A stretch of 64,000 bases of DNA from contig JAJTTP010000012.1 of assembly GCA_023313575.1 (NCBI GenBank), positions 1,240,001 to 1,304,000 on the forward strand, given 5' to 3'. How positions within the stretch are numbered: position 1 is the first letter of the stretch; each line of letters opens with the position of its first letter. The notes under the pieces were generated by a model. The model had not been told where the DNA came from. It was given only the letters and a program-made list of their open reading frames with translations, and did no database searches. Of the stretch, positions 22,601 to 34,770 are shown in pieces. The position numbers and the translations under genes are program-made. This DNA is from Eutypella sp. D-1. Its lineage: Eukaryota > Ascomycota > Sordariomycetes > Xylariales > Diatrypaceae.

Positions 22601-23963
22601 ATTCCTTCAGAACCCTGACCCGGCATTGATTCGCACCTTAAGCCACTAGTGGGTTTTGCTCTCGCCTGAGGTAAACCGGGTAGGCGCGCGTCAGGAACCG
22701 GTGTAGGTGCTCGAGGCACATCTTGCAGATGGCTTCCGCCGGGCACGTCTCCTCCAACGCCCACGGGACGGAAGCTTCGGATGGACTGGGCGTTGCTGGC
22801 AGCAACCCGAAGCGAATCCGGCTCAGATCCAAAGGTAGTTGAGTTGCTTCGCTTAACTTGAGTGACCTTTGCCCGCTTCTTGCGTGCGGGGCCCTCATCT
22901 GCGTCGGTGCCTTCTTCAATTCCAGAAGTGCTTCCTTCGGCTTGTTGCTTCTTAGATGGGCGACCTCGTGGTCTGCCCGTACCACCACGCTTTGAAGCCC
23001 TCGAACTTGGCCGTGACTGGGGTTTCGGGGGGTTGATTGGAGGCGGCGCGGCGTTCGTAGGCTCCTCTATCGGGTATGGAACTATGCTGGCGGAGCCGGC
23101 TCTGGGTGCCGGTTGGGGTGCTGCAGAGAGAGGCCTCTCGGCTGGTGGTGGTCCTGCCGATGCTGGACGACTTCCCGGCTGATGAGGAAATCCATGACCA
23201 GGCGGTGGGCCGGGAAAGTCGTTCCTCACTCCGTAATTCGGATTGTATGGCTGTGCCGGTGGGAGGGCAGGAGACGAAACGGCAGACACATTCGCCGAGT
23301 GTCCAAAATGCGGGTTTGACTGGATAAACGAGTTCCACTCGTTGTTTTCCGACAAGTTTGAGGCGGATTGGTTCAAATTCGGGAAAATCTCGGGGGGTTG
23401 TTGTATCGGGACAGTTGCCTGGGGGTTGCGAATAACCTTGGGAACAGGTGTCAACTTCAGCTTGACCTCGAGTGTGTCCTTGACGCCATTTCCAAATATG
23501 GCAAGCATGTTCCTCGTGACCCGACCAGTGACTAGCTTCTGTTGACCGGAAATTTCGCCAGCCTGCGACAGCCCCGAGGAAAGCATTCCCTGGCCGACTA
23601 AGGGAGTATCGGGCTCGGAATAATCGTATGCGTATACGGTGTAGTCTCTGTCGTTCTCGCTTGCCAGCTCCGGGCTGCAGTCTGCGACGGCCTGCAGACA
23701 TGTCCTGAGATCCACGACACCAATTGTGTTCCTCTCGTCCAGAGGAACCGTTTGCACCTGAAGAGTATGAGGCCACCGGGCTAGACATCGGTCCTGCATT
23801 TCCTTGTCGAATGTGTAATGTACTTTGACTATAGTCTACATGTTAGCGATGAGGCGAGTTAAGTAGTACCAACGTGTGCCATACGTCCCATGGGCTTCGT
23901 TTGAACCCCATATTCATCACCTGGGTTGGGGCCTCCACCCCAGGGAGCGTTGTTGGCAGCCAT
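19671..23963 (-). CDS. ams2: Ams2-type GATA zinc-finger transcription factor
   Basis: Three exons (23885-23963, 21156-23828, 19671-21100) join in phase to give 1393 residues. The N-terminal block (VHYTFDKE, CLARWPHTLQVQTVPLDE, GVVDLRTCL) is conserved in fungal Ams2-like proteins. A long disordered Pro/Ser/Lys-rich middle follows, with an AT-hook-like GTGRPRGRPSKK near residue 300. The finger spans about 842-919: CRNC, then CNPCGIWFSKWKAHRP, with 70 residues between the two cysteine pairs instead of the usual 17-18. The intron at 21101-21155 splits the finger just before its last CNPC. The C terminus is His-rich and Gly-rich. In fission yeast, Ams2 activates histone genes and helps deposit CENP-A; the same job here is inferred. 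The first exon was chosen from donor GTATGG, branch-like GCTAAC and acceptor TATAG. Confidence 0.75.
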
Positions 23964-25307
23964 ATCAGTGCCAATACCCGCTCAACAACCGCTATGTAAT
24001 TCCTGAAGTGTAAATGGGCTCGTCAATTTTTATGAGTTTATGATACTGTCGATATCCAGGCAGTTTCTTCGATGGGGGGATGTGCCGACTACCGAGTTCG
24101 GGACACAATGCTTTTGCTCATGGTCGTGTGCGTGGTCTAAGACGCGCGTGGAGGTGTGTGTTCTTCCAAAAGTCACGGGATTGTAGATAACAATCCTACC
24201 CTGAGAACACAAAGAACAAGAAGAGGATCGATCTCCTATACAATGTAAGAATCCAGGGAAGGCAGCAAATCAAGAAGGAAAAAAAAAAAGGGATCGATAC
24301 CGAATACGATTAACCACGAAGCAGGCTGATAACTTAGGTAAGTAGAAGATTGTGGGAAATATCGAAATTCGGTATCGGTCCCGTCAGGAGAGGGTGGGAA
24401 GAATTGGGGGTGAAAGTGGATTTAGAAGTTTGGTTGCTGGAGGTACAAGCTCGGACAGAAAAGTTAATGAGCGGAGCGAAGTACCGCGCGCTGCAGCCAC
24501 GTCCAGGACGCGTTGAGTGCTAAGGTAGGCGTTAAGGTGCGATAACTTTTGGTGTGTATTTTCGCGCTAAGTCGCGTTTGCTGGTGGTACCTCAGGTACG
24601 ACAATGTCAGGTACGCCCGCAATTGAGCAATTGACGTAACAAAGGTGGCTGGAGCGTCAGCCGACGTCTAGCCTACTTTGGGACTAGCGGGCGTTTCCTG
24701 CTATCGCCCCTGCTCCTGCTACGGCAAGCACGATGCAGGAGTAAGCAGATTTCAAAGCGGGGCCGAGACGCTCGGGCCACACATCCGGTTTTAGCGCCTA
24801 TCAATAACGGAAGGATTCGGCCACCCAAATCTCAAGGCTGAAAGTCAGCAGGAGAAATCGCTCCTTTCACCGCAACCAACAATCGAGGAAAAAAGATGTT
24901 GTCTTTCGGCAGCCCTTTTTTGATGGTGAGGGGAAGCGGAGCTCCCTATTTATACTTTCCGGCAGTCCCGATATAGACCCCACAATTATATACCAAAGGA
25001 CAGGAGTGACTCAAAACAGACCACCCCCCTTACCCCCCTAAAACAGGGAGTCTTTTTTGTAAATAAACCCCCTCGCCCCCCTTGATATGCATTCCATAGT
25101 CAGCTCGTCGCAGCCAACTCAAACAGCCCCTCCTCCACCATGCGACCGTAGAGAAATGAATTTTGACATAGGACTAACATAGCACAATCGATATTCATCT
25201 GCAACCCCGTGACAATATTATTGTTGTATTTACACGTAGACAGTGTTGGCTACATCAAGTCGGTGAATTTACGGGGAGAGGGGAAAATTTGGTCATGGTA
25301 ATGACGC
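23964..25307. other. Spacer upstream of the GATA gene, downstream of HIBCH
   Basis: These 1.34 kb hold the promoter and leader of the GATA gene and the 3' flank of the hydrolase gene. No domain-bearing ORF, repeat array or RNA gene was seen. Short C-rich (CCACCCCCCTTACCCCCC near 25022) stretches occur. Confidence 0.4.
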
Positions 25308-26903
25308 TCAAATCCCCTCGTATATCCAGACGGCCCTGCCCTCGGGGGTTTCCCGGGTCTTCCTCGCCAAGATCTCGTCGACGATGGCGCGGATGCCCTG
25401 CCTGCCCCTCTTCCGCTTTACGAACTCGTCGCGGACCTCGCGCTTGGAGCGCTTGCCCTCGTTAACGACCTCTTCTACCTCGGCTTCCGTCGGCACGCCG
25501 AAAGACGCGAAGGGGTATTCTGCGTAGTCCACATCATTCAGAAGTTCCAGTTCAGGCACGTCCTTCGACTTTGTGAAGAACGGGTCGGCGAGTTCGTCAG
25601 ACGGCCGGACGTCTTCTAAAGTTGCAGGCTGCCATTTAGGCGTACGCTTCTCCTCGGCTATTAGTCGCGCGTCGACGCCCTCGACAAAGTCGGGATGCTG
25701 CATGAACTTGGCGGCGATCTGGTGCTCCCGTTTGAAGGTCTCTGCTATAGACCAATCCTTCCCAATCTTCATCTGTTCATGGGCAACATAGACCGAAGTC
25801 GGCGAGCGCTGGTGCAGGGTATGTAAAGTCTTTTCTGCCCATTCCTTAGTGGCGCCGTCTTCTAGCTTCAGCGCAGCAATGATCTCGGGGACACTGGAAC
25901 CGCTGAAGCACCTATCAATAGCATTTCGGAGTTCGCCGGCGAGGTGGATCGGCTCGTTATGTGGTAAGCCAGTGACATACTCCTCAATGGTCATCTCGAT
26001 AATCGACAACCGTTCTTCCATAGAATAGTAGTCCTTGAATCGCAACTCGGCCAGACGCGATTCTAGGTTTGGTAAGCTGGTGGAATGCAAATAATGGGTT
26101 GCAATGCCAGAGTAGAAGACATTCGCCCCGCTCAGCCTATCGCTTGTCAGGGCGAGGTAGGTACCGACCGCACCGGGTAGTCTAGGTAGGAAAAAGGAGG
26201 CTCCAACATCGGGGAAGAAGCCGATGGTAGTTTCGGGCATGGCAAAGATTGTCCTCTCGGTGGCGATCCGGAAGGGGGCGTGGATGCTGAGTCCTACGCC
26301 TCCGCCCATCGTGTAGCCATCCATAAATGCGATATAGGGCTTCTTGTAGGTGGCGATATAATGGTCCAGTTTGTACTCCAAAGCGAAATAATCAGAAGAC
26401 TGCTTCTGTCCTTCGGGTCCCTCTTGATTTTGCACTGCTAGAGCGGCCACATCACCACCGGCGCAAAAGGCCTTGTCGCCGGCACCCTTCATGACGATTA
26501 CATTCGCCATGTCCGACTTCTCCCACTCTACAAGGCGAGGTACTATCTTTCGAATCATGGATCCGTTCAGGGCGTTGAGCTTCTCGGGACGGTTGAGCTC
26601 GACGGTACGTAGACCGTAGAGATTGTTAAAGAGAACATCTTGGGGTGGGTCGTCTGGGAGCTCTTTTATGATATGACCCGTATCTGTAGACATCTACACC
26701 ATTATCAGCACACATTCCTTGGACGGGATTGAGCAAGAAAAAAAAAGCCATATACAAGCGCGAGAGCATACCTGAGCTCGAGATGATGCTCTCGGATCTA
26801 GAATCTTAGCTCGCAGAGGCATCCTCGAAAAGCCGGCTCGGCAATAAGGAGGGGCAGCAACTGCTGCTGACCCGGCTCGGCCTAGGAAAATCCTGAAAGA
26901 CAT
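25308..26903 (-). CDS. EHD3: 3-hydroxyisobutyryl-CoA hydrolase (mitochondrial, HIBCH/Ehd3)
   Basis: It hydrolyses 3-hydroxyisobutyryl-CoA in mitochondrial valine breakdown. Two exons (26772-26903, 25308-26693) give 505 residues. The first 44 are Arg/Ala/Ser-rich without acidic residues at the start, as in a mitochondrial presequence. The crotonase fold shows FCAGGD at about 120-125, MGGGVGLS at 173-180 (oxyanion hole) and MPETTIGFFPDVG at 196-208 with the Glu and Asp used by the hydrolase branch, followed by the C-terminal HIBCH extension. This separates it from plain enoyl-CoA hydratases, which are about 200 residues shorter. The 78-nt intron has donor GTATGC and acceptor GTGTAG. Exon 2 begins with ATG exactly at the splice site, so a shorter isoform without presequence is possible. 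It diverges from SmD2. Confidence 0.9.
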
Positions 26904-27509
26904 TTATGTAATCCTAGGCTGTTCCCAATGCGCATGAGTCGAAAGCGCATTAAGGACAACACGACATGGGATTTCAATGTCAATCAATGATGGTCGGAAT
27001 GTTTATCTAAGTCGCAACGATGATTTTCAAGCTCGAGGGAGGAAGATAAGTTCACTTTGTACTAATAAATTGATAACCACTAGGTACCTACCGAAAGTAC
27101 CTATGTACCCCTGGAGCTTGAGCTTTATCCGAGGCACGCAGATATACCTTTTACATACATAAACACTGATATCCAACTAACCGAACTATAGCGGCATGCA
27201 GTACTTGAGTACAGGGGTACCTAGATACTTAGGTACATGTGAAAAGTATCTGACCAATTAGAATTTCCATTCACCGTTATTCTTGACAAGCTCCCTAAAA
27301 GTGTTAATCCAATAATTCAGCCTTGCTACCTGCACTTAGATAATACATAACTATCGAGGTCCGTTACCTATCTCTCGACTCCTTGCATACTCACCTTGGT
27401 GTTTCCCTAGAATAGAAGGAAGATAGCATCACCGACCTTCATTCATTCATCTTCCCTTCTGGACGACCAAGGATCAAAGTCGACTCACCAATCACACGAA
27501 ATCAACAGA
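26904..27509. promoter_or_regulatory. Shared divergent promoter of HIBCH and SmD2
   Basis: This 606-bp spacer lies between two divergent start codons. It holds clustered TAGGTACCTA/GTACCTA words (27082-27120 and 27215-27240) and a T/C-rich leader before the SmD2 start. No ORF is supported. Confidence 0.45.
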
Positions 27510-28250
27510 ATGGCGGACGCAAAGATCCAGTATGTTTCGAAGCTATACCTCAAAATTACCTAACTTTCCTTCCTACTTTCTTATGCTTGTGTCTGCTGTT
27601 GCTAACATTTATGACTTTTCTTCTTCTTCTCTAGAGAGCTTCTCACCAAGCCACGCAATGAGTTAACGTATGCCCCCCATACCTGACCTCCCATACCTGC
27701 ACACACGATCCTTCTTGCTCAAGATGAACGGAGAACGTTCCGTGCCCACCCACCAACCGATTGATCATTCACTTTAACCTTCCACGAAAGTCGAAAAAAC
27801 TAACCGCGACGCGTATGGGAGGGGAACAGGGAATACGAAATTTCGCTTCTCGAGGAACACGAGTTCAGCGCCGGCCCGCTGTCCATCCTGCAGACCGCCG
27901 TGCGCAGCCACACCCAGGTCCTGATCTCCATCCGGAACAACCGCAAGCTCCTGGCCCGCGTCAAGGCCTTCGACCGCCACTGCAACATGGTCCTCGAGAA
28001 CGTGAAGGAGATGTGGACCGAGACCCCGCGGCTGGCCAACGGCAAGAAGGGGAGGCCCGTCAATAAGGACCGCTTTATCAGCAAGATGTGTGTTCCCCAA
28101 ATTTCCTTAGTCCCCGTGATAGAGCATAGTCCACGCGTCAAGCTCCTGCTTTCTCCTGTACCTAGGTACGCGTACGCATAGCTAATGACGAATTTCACCA
28201 ATAACAGGTTTTTAAGAGGAGATTCGGTTATCTTAGTCCTACTTAGCTAA
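27510..28250 (+). CDS. SMD2: Small nuclear ribonucleoprotein Sm D2
   Basis: A core Sm-ring protein of the U1, U2, U4 and U5 snRNPs in pre-mRNA splicing. Four exons (27510-27529, 27635-27667, 27830-28087, 28208-28250) give 117 residues, the normal size. The Sm1 motif is in [20 protein letters not shown] followed by [14 protein letters not shown], and Sm2 is [11 protein letters not shown] in the last exon. The N-terminal helix reads [20 protein letters not shown]. The first two exons are only 20 and 33 nt, so automatic prediction could easily lose them; all phases agree. The last intron carries an exact TACCTAGGTA palindrome at 28159-28168. Confidence 0.92.
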
Positions 28251-28782
28251 GGAAGCTTTAGGACGGGCGATGGATTAATGAAATGAGAGAGAGAGGAGGG
28301 GAAGGAGCACGTAGGAACCTAGATGTGGGTGATGATGACTTGGAGGGATTTTCCGCAACGATCACCGGGTAAAAAAAAGGTCTACGGTTCACGGGATACC
28401 AGAGTTTACTGATCGGGAGGGAATCACTTTCTACCCAAAAGCAAAAGACATGAAAGAAAACACGAGTAGGCTCATAGATGTTTTCTTCAACTCGGGGGGC
28501 GGCTTGCCGATAAGAAGCGGCCAGCAGCAGCGGCGACGCACGCAAGCAAGCAAGCAAGAGGCGCCGAGGACTCGGTACGGACAACGAACAAGGAAATAAT
28601 ACCATGAATTTCAAGCAAACGTGCAAAAAAAGAGTGCTCTCGTGCTTTTAAATAGTTGGGCGGCGGGGCATTATGTACAATCTTGCGGCCCCCCACGCAT
28701 AAAACGCAGCTCATAAGCCCAGTCCGTGATCCCCCAAACCCAGTTTCCTTCCTTCTCCGTAACAATATTCCAACCCTCCTCC
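28251..28782. other. Convergent spacer between SmD2 and dihydroxyacetone kinase
   Basis: The 3' flanks of two convergent genes. It contains a short GCAAGCAAGCAAGCAA repeat near 28541-28556. The ORFs present are not supported. Confidence 0.4.
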
Positions 28783-30674
28783 TCATATCGCCTCCCAGCC
28801 CTCCTCATCGGGCTTCAGACCAGCCAGACCGAGGAAGAAGGCGGCGAGGCCCCAGGCGCCGGGGTCGGGGACGTGGACGTAGCCGGTGCCGCCGACGTAG
28901 ACGGCGCGGCCGAGGGACGCGGGCATACCCTTGGTGCCGAGGGCGGCGGTCTTCGCGGCCTCGGCGGCCCTCTTCACGTCGCCGGAGCTCGCCAGCTCCT
29001 CCACGAACGGGTATAGCGCGTCGACGAGCGTGCGGTCGCCCGGCCGCGCCGGCGTGTACTGCGCCAGCGCCTCGGAGCTCCGCCGCAGCGCCGCCGCCCA
29101 CACCGCCGGCGTGGCCTCTCCCGCTCCCGCGGCAGTCCCGGCTTCCCGCAGCGACCCTACCAGTGCGTTTAGGAAGATCGCGAAGAGGGCCCCCGATGTC
29201 CCGTCCATGCTCGTCTCGATCACCGGCACGATCTGCGCCACGTCCACCACCGCGTCTCCCGTCAGCGAAGCCTCGTCTAGGTGCTTCAAGACGGCTGTGT
29301 ACAATTTTTAGTTAGTTATGGAATTCGCAAACGTAAATCTTCACTATGACGAAAATGTCGAAGGGGCCCATCCGCCTGCGTACCTTCAGCGCCACGTTTC
29401 AGGCCGATGCCGCAGTCACCGTCTCCGACCACCGTGTCGTACCGCGTAACCTCGGGTTCCGCAGTGATGACGGCCCGGAGACCCGCGGCGAGGGAACTCT
29501 TCAGCGACGCAGCGTCGAACTTGAGGCCGCTGGGCTTGACGTCGTCGCCGGCCTTTTCGGCGCTCTCCCTCGTCGCCGTGTTCTTGGCCTCCCAGGTCTC
29601 CTTGGCGACGGGCGCCGACCAGCCGGTGGCCTCGCACGGGTAGTCGAGCAGCTCGACCATGCTGGGCCCGCCGATGTCGGTGTTGACGACGTTGAGCAGC
29701 GAGATGCTGAACCCGAGCCCGTTGAGGCTCGTCATGTACGTCCCGCTGAGGATGCGCACCGGTCGCACCCCCCACGTGCGCGCCAGCTGCGCCACCACCT
29801 CCGCCGTGATGCCGCCCAGCTCGAGGGCGCTGACGCCGCCGAGATTGTTGACCAGCAGCACGACCTCGTTGGAGTTCACGCGCAGGAACGCGCGGTCCTC
29901 GTCGGCCGGGTCCAGCAGCTGCGCTAGCATGGTGCGCACGAGCTCCGGCAGCTCGACGCGCGCCCGCCCGGACCCGGCCTCGTTGTGGATTCCCATGCCG
30001 ACCTCGACCTCGCCGGGGCCGAGCTCGTCGGAGGACCGCGGATCGGGCGCCGCGCGCCCGGGGACGTGCACGTGTTCCAGGCTGGCGCCGACGCTGACGA
30101 TGTTGTGCGCGGCGAGGCGAGCGACCTTGACGACGTCGTCGAGGGATCGGCCCTGGGCGGCGAGGGCGCCGGCAATCTTGTGCACGAGCACCGTGCCGGC
30201 GATGCCGCGGCGGCCGACCTTTCCGCCGCGGGCACGACCGACGCCCACGTCGTCGCCGACAACGAGCATCTCGACGCGCAGGCCGAGGGCACGGGCGCGC
30301 TCGACGGCGACGCCGAAGTTCAGCACGTCGCCCGTGTAGTTCATGACGGTGACGAGGACGCCGGCGCGGCTGTCGATCCGCGAGGTGAGGGCCTTGCGCA
30401 CCTGCTCGGCGCTCGGCGATGCGAAGATGGTCCCCGCCACCGCGGCCGATAGCAGGCCCCGCCCGACGAAGGCGCCGAAGCTCGGCTCGTGTCCGCTGCC
30501 GCCGCCACTCACAACCGAGACCTTGGGGGCCTCGTGCTCGTCCTGCGGCGACGGCCGGCGGTATACGATCTTGTTCTCCGCGTCGAGCGCCACCGACGGG
30601 TTCGTCAGCGTCAGGCTCTCCAGCGCCGCGTTTACCAGCGCGGCGGGGTCGTTGATGAAATGCTTGGCCGACAT
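28783..30674 (-). CDS. DAK1: Dihydroxyacetone kinase
   Basis: It phosphorylates dihydroxyacetone with ATP in the cytosol, detoxifying it and feeding glycolysis. Two exons (29384-30674, 28783-29294) give 600 residues, the usual length. The DakK domain is N-terminal: GGGSGHEPSFG around His62, YTGDVLNFG with Asp115, and GMGIHNEAG with His230, which forms the covalent hemiaminal with the substrate in this family. The DakL ATP-binding domain begins near 390, with VVGDGDCGIGLKRGAE at 415-430 supplying the Mg-binding aspartates and the later block MDGTSGALFAIFLNAL. The single 89-nt intron falls directly after the DakL DGD motif, with donor GTACGC and acceptor ACACAG. The coding region is very GC-rich, which gives long shadow ORFs in other frames. 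Confidence 0.92.
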
Positions 30675-32192
30675 TTTTTTTCTTCCTTTTCTCTCGAGAA
30701 TATAGGCAGGTTAAATCAGTATCGGTTAGGAGGGTGAAAGAGGAGGACACAAATCAAGTCACGATCGGTATAATCTGGACCGACGGGAAAGTTGGGGGTC
30801 TCAAAAAGAATCGTTCTCTCTCTTTTCTCTCTTCTTTCTCACACTTCTCTTAAATACCTAGGTAAGTGAGGTGAGTGACGTAACTAACTACTTTCCAACA
30901 GCTATTTATATTTCCGAAAGGCGGCCCTAAGAAAAGGAACTCCAATGGCTAACCAAGTAGACGGCGATTTGTATCTCCTAGTGACGTCTTCCCGCGGAGG
31001 AGGGGGGAACCTAGAGCTCTACGTATGGAATTACAGTATCCGATGGGATGTCCCGATTCAGTAACCCCACACGGCGCCGGTGTTTGCCCAGACGGTAGGC
31101 AAGTTGGGGCACGTGGGATGGTGGGAGGGTTGGCGATGGCAAAATCGCATGATAGGCTTGATGGGATTACAATATACTTACAGTCGACTGGAGTAGTCTA
31201 GTAAAAGTGAGGGGCCCCAAATTGCTAGAAGGATTGAAAAGTCTGGAGAAAGCCAAGGATGGTCTACGTAGTTCAAGCGTAGTCTGCAGGTCTGGTAGTG
31301 TTGTTAGAGGTGTGGCCTTGGGTGGCTCGCCCTTGTTTTGCCCTTGCTGGCGTAAGTATATGGCAATTGTGGCAGGCGGTAGTGGTTCTTATGCGGGGTG
31401 TCTGGGTGTGATCTGTGGGTGGGCGTTTTTGCATAAACGGACCTAAAGCTCCGGTCTATGCATAAATATGCAAATAAATGGGGTTCCGTTGATTATCCGT
31501 TTTTCAGCCCCTCTGCCTTGCCCCTCTTCCTTCATAATGTCTGCTGCACAAAGACTAAACCCTATTTAGATATCTAAAGCTGGAAGGTGGGAAGCATAAG
31601 GTACGAGATACCTCTACCCCTGTTTTGCCTGTGTACCTGTCCCTCCTCCGATTTCCTGCCCCACGTACATGCCAATGACTCAATCGTTTAGAAAAATAAT
31701 CTACACCTGGGCGGGCAAAGCAAACAACAGTAAGCCACTTACAGTACAGCATTTTATACCTACCTTACTGTAGTACCTAACATAACATACTTAGGTAGAT
31801 GGATAGATACAGCTACCTACCTACCTATCAGATGCAACATAACCTCTTCCATTAACAACTGCATAAGCTTTTAGACGTCAAGTCCACTTTACTCTTACTT
31901 CCCTACTCACCTCGATTATTCTTATCGGTAAATGAACAGCAGTCTGATCAGAGCCGTCCGCCGTCTAAAGGTCTCTACACAATTTTCTTTTTGGTTTGTT
32001 ATTCATTGCAAGCCAATCCGGTGACGACGACGAGTCTGCTTAAACCCAGTCCTGCTCGTTCGGAACCCCCCTCCAACGTCCTATACACTCCTCCTTAGAT
32101 AGCCCTTTCCATCGAGAGTTCAAATTGTTTTCTGGGAAAGAAGGAGGCATATTGACGACTGTCCCCCTTTCCAGGGAAAGTTACGTTCCATC
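30675..32192. other. Divergent spacer between dihydroxyacetone kinase and eIF2B delta
   Basis: This 1.5-kb region holds both promoters. It contains an exact TACCTAGGTA (30855-30864), a CTACCTACCTACCTATC run near 31814-31830 and A/T-rich leader DNA before the eIF2B start. ORFs here are short and unsupported. Confidence 0.45.
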
Positions 32193-33861
32193 ATGGCGAC
32201 GGACCAACATTCTGCGCCTGTCGTTGCGCCTTCCCCTGCGCCTGCGCCTGCGCCTGCTCCCGCTGCTGCACCTGCACCGGCGGTAAAAGAAGCACCAAAG
32301 GAAGCATCAGCAGCAGCAGCAGTATCGATAGAAACATCGAAAGCGGCACCGACGACTTCTGCGCAGTCAAAACAGATTTCGGAGCCTGAGAGGCCCACCA
32401 AGCCTGAGAAGCCTACAAAACCACAAACCCTACAGACTGGTGACCCCAAGAACGACGCTCCTAAAAACGCTCCCAAGAATACTCCTAAGAATGAAGCCAA
32501 AAACACGGAAAAGACATCCAGCGCGGCCCCACCAGAGGATGCTCCCGCCGCGAAGAAGCTGACCGGGGCAGAACTAAAAGCAAAGGCGAAGGCGGAGAAG
32601 GCTGCAAGGCGCGCACAGGCAAAGCAGACAAACGAGACCACAAAAGCAGATGCTGCAGTATCCTCGCCGAAACAATCAGGCCCATCAGCTGGCGATGCCA
32701 AGGGTCACAAGTCAAAGGGTAAGCAAGATGCCTCGGGGGCCGCAACTAAGGGTGCTACCTCCAAGACGACTACGCCCGCTTCTCCCCCGGAGCCTAAGTT
32801 CACTATACCGGAATGCTTCAGTCACCTTTCCATGGCACGGCGCATACCCATGACCCAAGCAGACAAAGACGTTCATCCCGCGGTACTGGCGCTGGGCCAG
32901 CAGATGGCTACTTTTGCCCTTGATGAGAGCATCGCGCGGTTAAAGGCTACTCTCTTGGCATTCAAGAAGGTAAGCAAAATCAGCCCACTGCTTTACCCCG
33001 CGCAATTTCCTCATAGACGTGCTGACAACAGGTAATCAGGTCATCAGTTCATACACGACGCCGCCGGGAAACACATTGGCACGCCACCTGACACCTCATG
33101 TCCTCAACCCGCAGATCGACTATCTTATCGCCTGTCGCCCGATGTGCTTTTCTATGGGGAATGCTATCCGGTGGTTGAAGCTCCAAGTTAGCAAGATCGA
33201 CCCCGACGTGGCCGAGGACGATGCGAAGAGGGAGCTGTGCGAAAGCATCGACAATTTCATACAGGAGCGCATCAACATCGCCAACCTAGTCATCACACAA
33301 AAGGCCGCGCTTCGGATAGAGGACAACGAGGTAGTGTTGACGTTCGGGCGGCACAGTAGCGTGGAGCGTGCCCTTATCCACGCACATACTAGGATCGGAA
33401 GGAAGTTCTCTGTCATCATCATAGATGAGCCGTATGATAAGCGAGGTCAGGTGTTAGCCAAGGCGCTGGCGGCAGAGGGCATCAGCGTGACGTACTGCGG
33501 TGACTTCGGGGCTCTGCGAACTCACATGCAGCAGGCGTCGTTGGTCATGTTAGGGGCGGAATCAATGTTCAACAATGGAGCGATGTACGCGCCGTGCGGG
33601 ACGTGCGACGTAGCGGTGGTAGCGAAGGAACTCGGCAAGCAGACGGAGGTGCTGTGCGAAACGATCCAGATCACGGAGCGGGTGGCGACGGACTCGCTGA
33701 CGTACAACGAGATCGACCCAGAGCGCAGCACGGCGACGTCATTTCGGCTGCTTTTCGACGCCACGCCGGGCCGCTACCTAAGCATCGTCATCACCGAGCT
33801 CGGCAGCGTCCAGCCCACCTCCGTGCCGGAACTGCTGCACAAGCTCGAGGAGTCCAACTAG
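32193..33861 (+). CDS. GCD2: Translation initiation factor eIF2B subunit delta
   Basis: A regulatory-core subunit of eIF2B, the guanine-nucleotide exchange factor of eIF2, and the sensor of eIF2-alpha phosphorylation in general amino-acid control. Two exons (32193-32969, 33040-33861) give 532 residues. The first 210 are low-complexity: a Pro-Ala repeat (PAPAPAPAPAAAPAPA), then Lys/Pro/Ser/Thr-rich, as in other fungal delta subunits. The Rossmann-like IF-2B domain follows: PAVLALGQQMA, MGNAIRWLK, RHSSVERALIHAH, FSVIIIDEPYDKRG, ISVTYCGDFGA, VMLGAESMFNNGAMYAP CGTCDVA and a C-terminal YNEIDPE. The GAESMFNNG and DEP motifs place it in eIF2B alpha/beta/delta, and the long basic N terminus indicates delta. 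The acceptor was taken at AATCAG so that the frame continues KK-VISSYTTP. Confidence 0.9.
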
Positions 33862-34770
33862 AGGGGGGGCTCCCTCGAGCTCGCGACGCAGCAGCAGCTG
33901 GCACTGGTAAGGCGCGTCCAGGCCCAGGTAACGGTACGGACGCCCCTCAGCTGTGAGAGCAGTGGGATTGGCAGCCGCACCGACAGCCCGCTGCGGGTTG
34001 TCGAGATCGCCGAGGCGCAGTCCTTAACCCGAGTTGATCGCGACCTGGCGGCTTCGATCGCCTGTCGCTGTCTCTCCCGCTGGCAAGACGACGCTATTGC
34101 CGAGTAGATCGGCTTAAGCCTACTAGCTATCTATCGAATTTGAGCTGAGATGAGAGACATGATGGATGAGTCGAGCGAGAGGCTAGGCTCGGTTAGCCTG
34201 GATTTGGACATATGTAAAATCGGTACCTTTTGAAGGGGCAAGCGGTTATCGTAGAAGGGATCTCTTGGTTGATCCAGTAGCGGAAGAATGGGAACGGGAC
34301 TGAGTGTCCGAACTACGAAGTCTCAGTAGCTAGACAGGCAGACAGGCAATAGGCATTGGTGCTCCGCCATCTTGACCCCAATGGAGATTGAAGTGACAAG
34401 ATATTTGCTCGTAGATGATATATTGTTTTGTTTATTTGGACTGTCGCCCGGGACGTATGACCGATGGCTGGTTTGTGCGGTCTGCCGGTCCCCTTTGAGG
34501 ACATGCGTCCCTTTTTTTCCCACTTATGTACACCCCCCCCTTCCTAGCATGGGCCTGCGAGTATCGATCCGCACATGCCGTCCCCTCGCACGCATCAACC
34601 CCGCAGAAACACTGTTATACGCCGTCGTCCTCCCATCATCCCCGCATAGTGATCGTCGACCTCGGTAAAGCCTAAGCCCTCAACATATTGCCCGCTCAAT
34701 CCCATGCCCGTCCTGTTTTTAACCCGCGCTCCCTTATTGCCCGTCGCCCGTCGCCCCCCGGGGCATCAAC
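33862..34770. other. Convergent spacer after eIF2B delta
   Basis: The first 230 bp are GC-rich and keep frames open by composition (for example a plus ORF overlapping the eIF2B end up to 33956), but no domain is seen. The rest is ordinary 3' flank shared with the complex I subunit gene. Confidence 0.4.

Noticed and set aside
21280..23545. Many plus-strand ORFs of 65-143 codons opposite the GATA gene
   Set aside because: They are antisense shadows of its long Pro/Ser-rich exon and carry no domains.
29416..30750. A 444-codon Arg/Ala-rich minus-strand ORF
   Set aside because: It is a frame shadow of the very GC-rich dihydroxyacetone kinase gene; the true frame carries all catalytic motifs.
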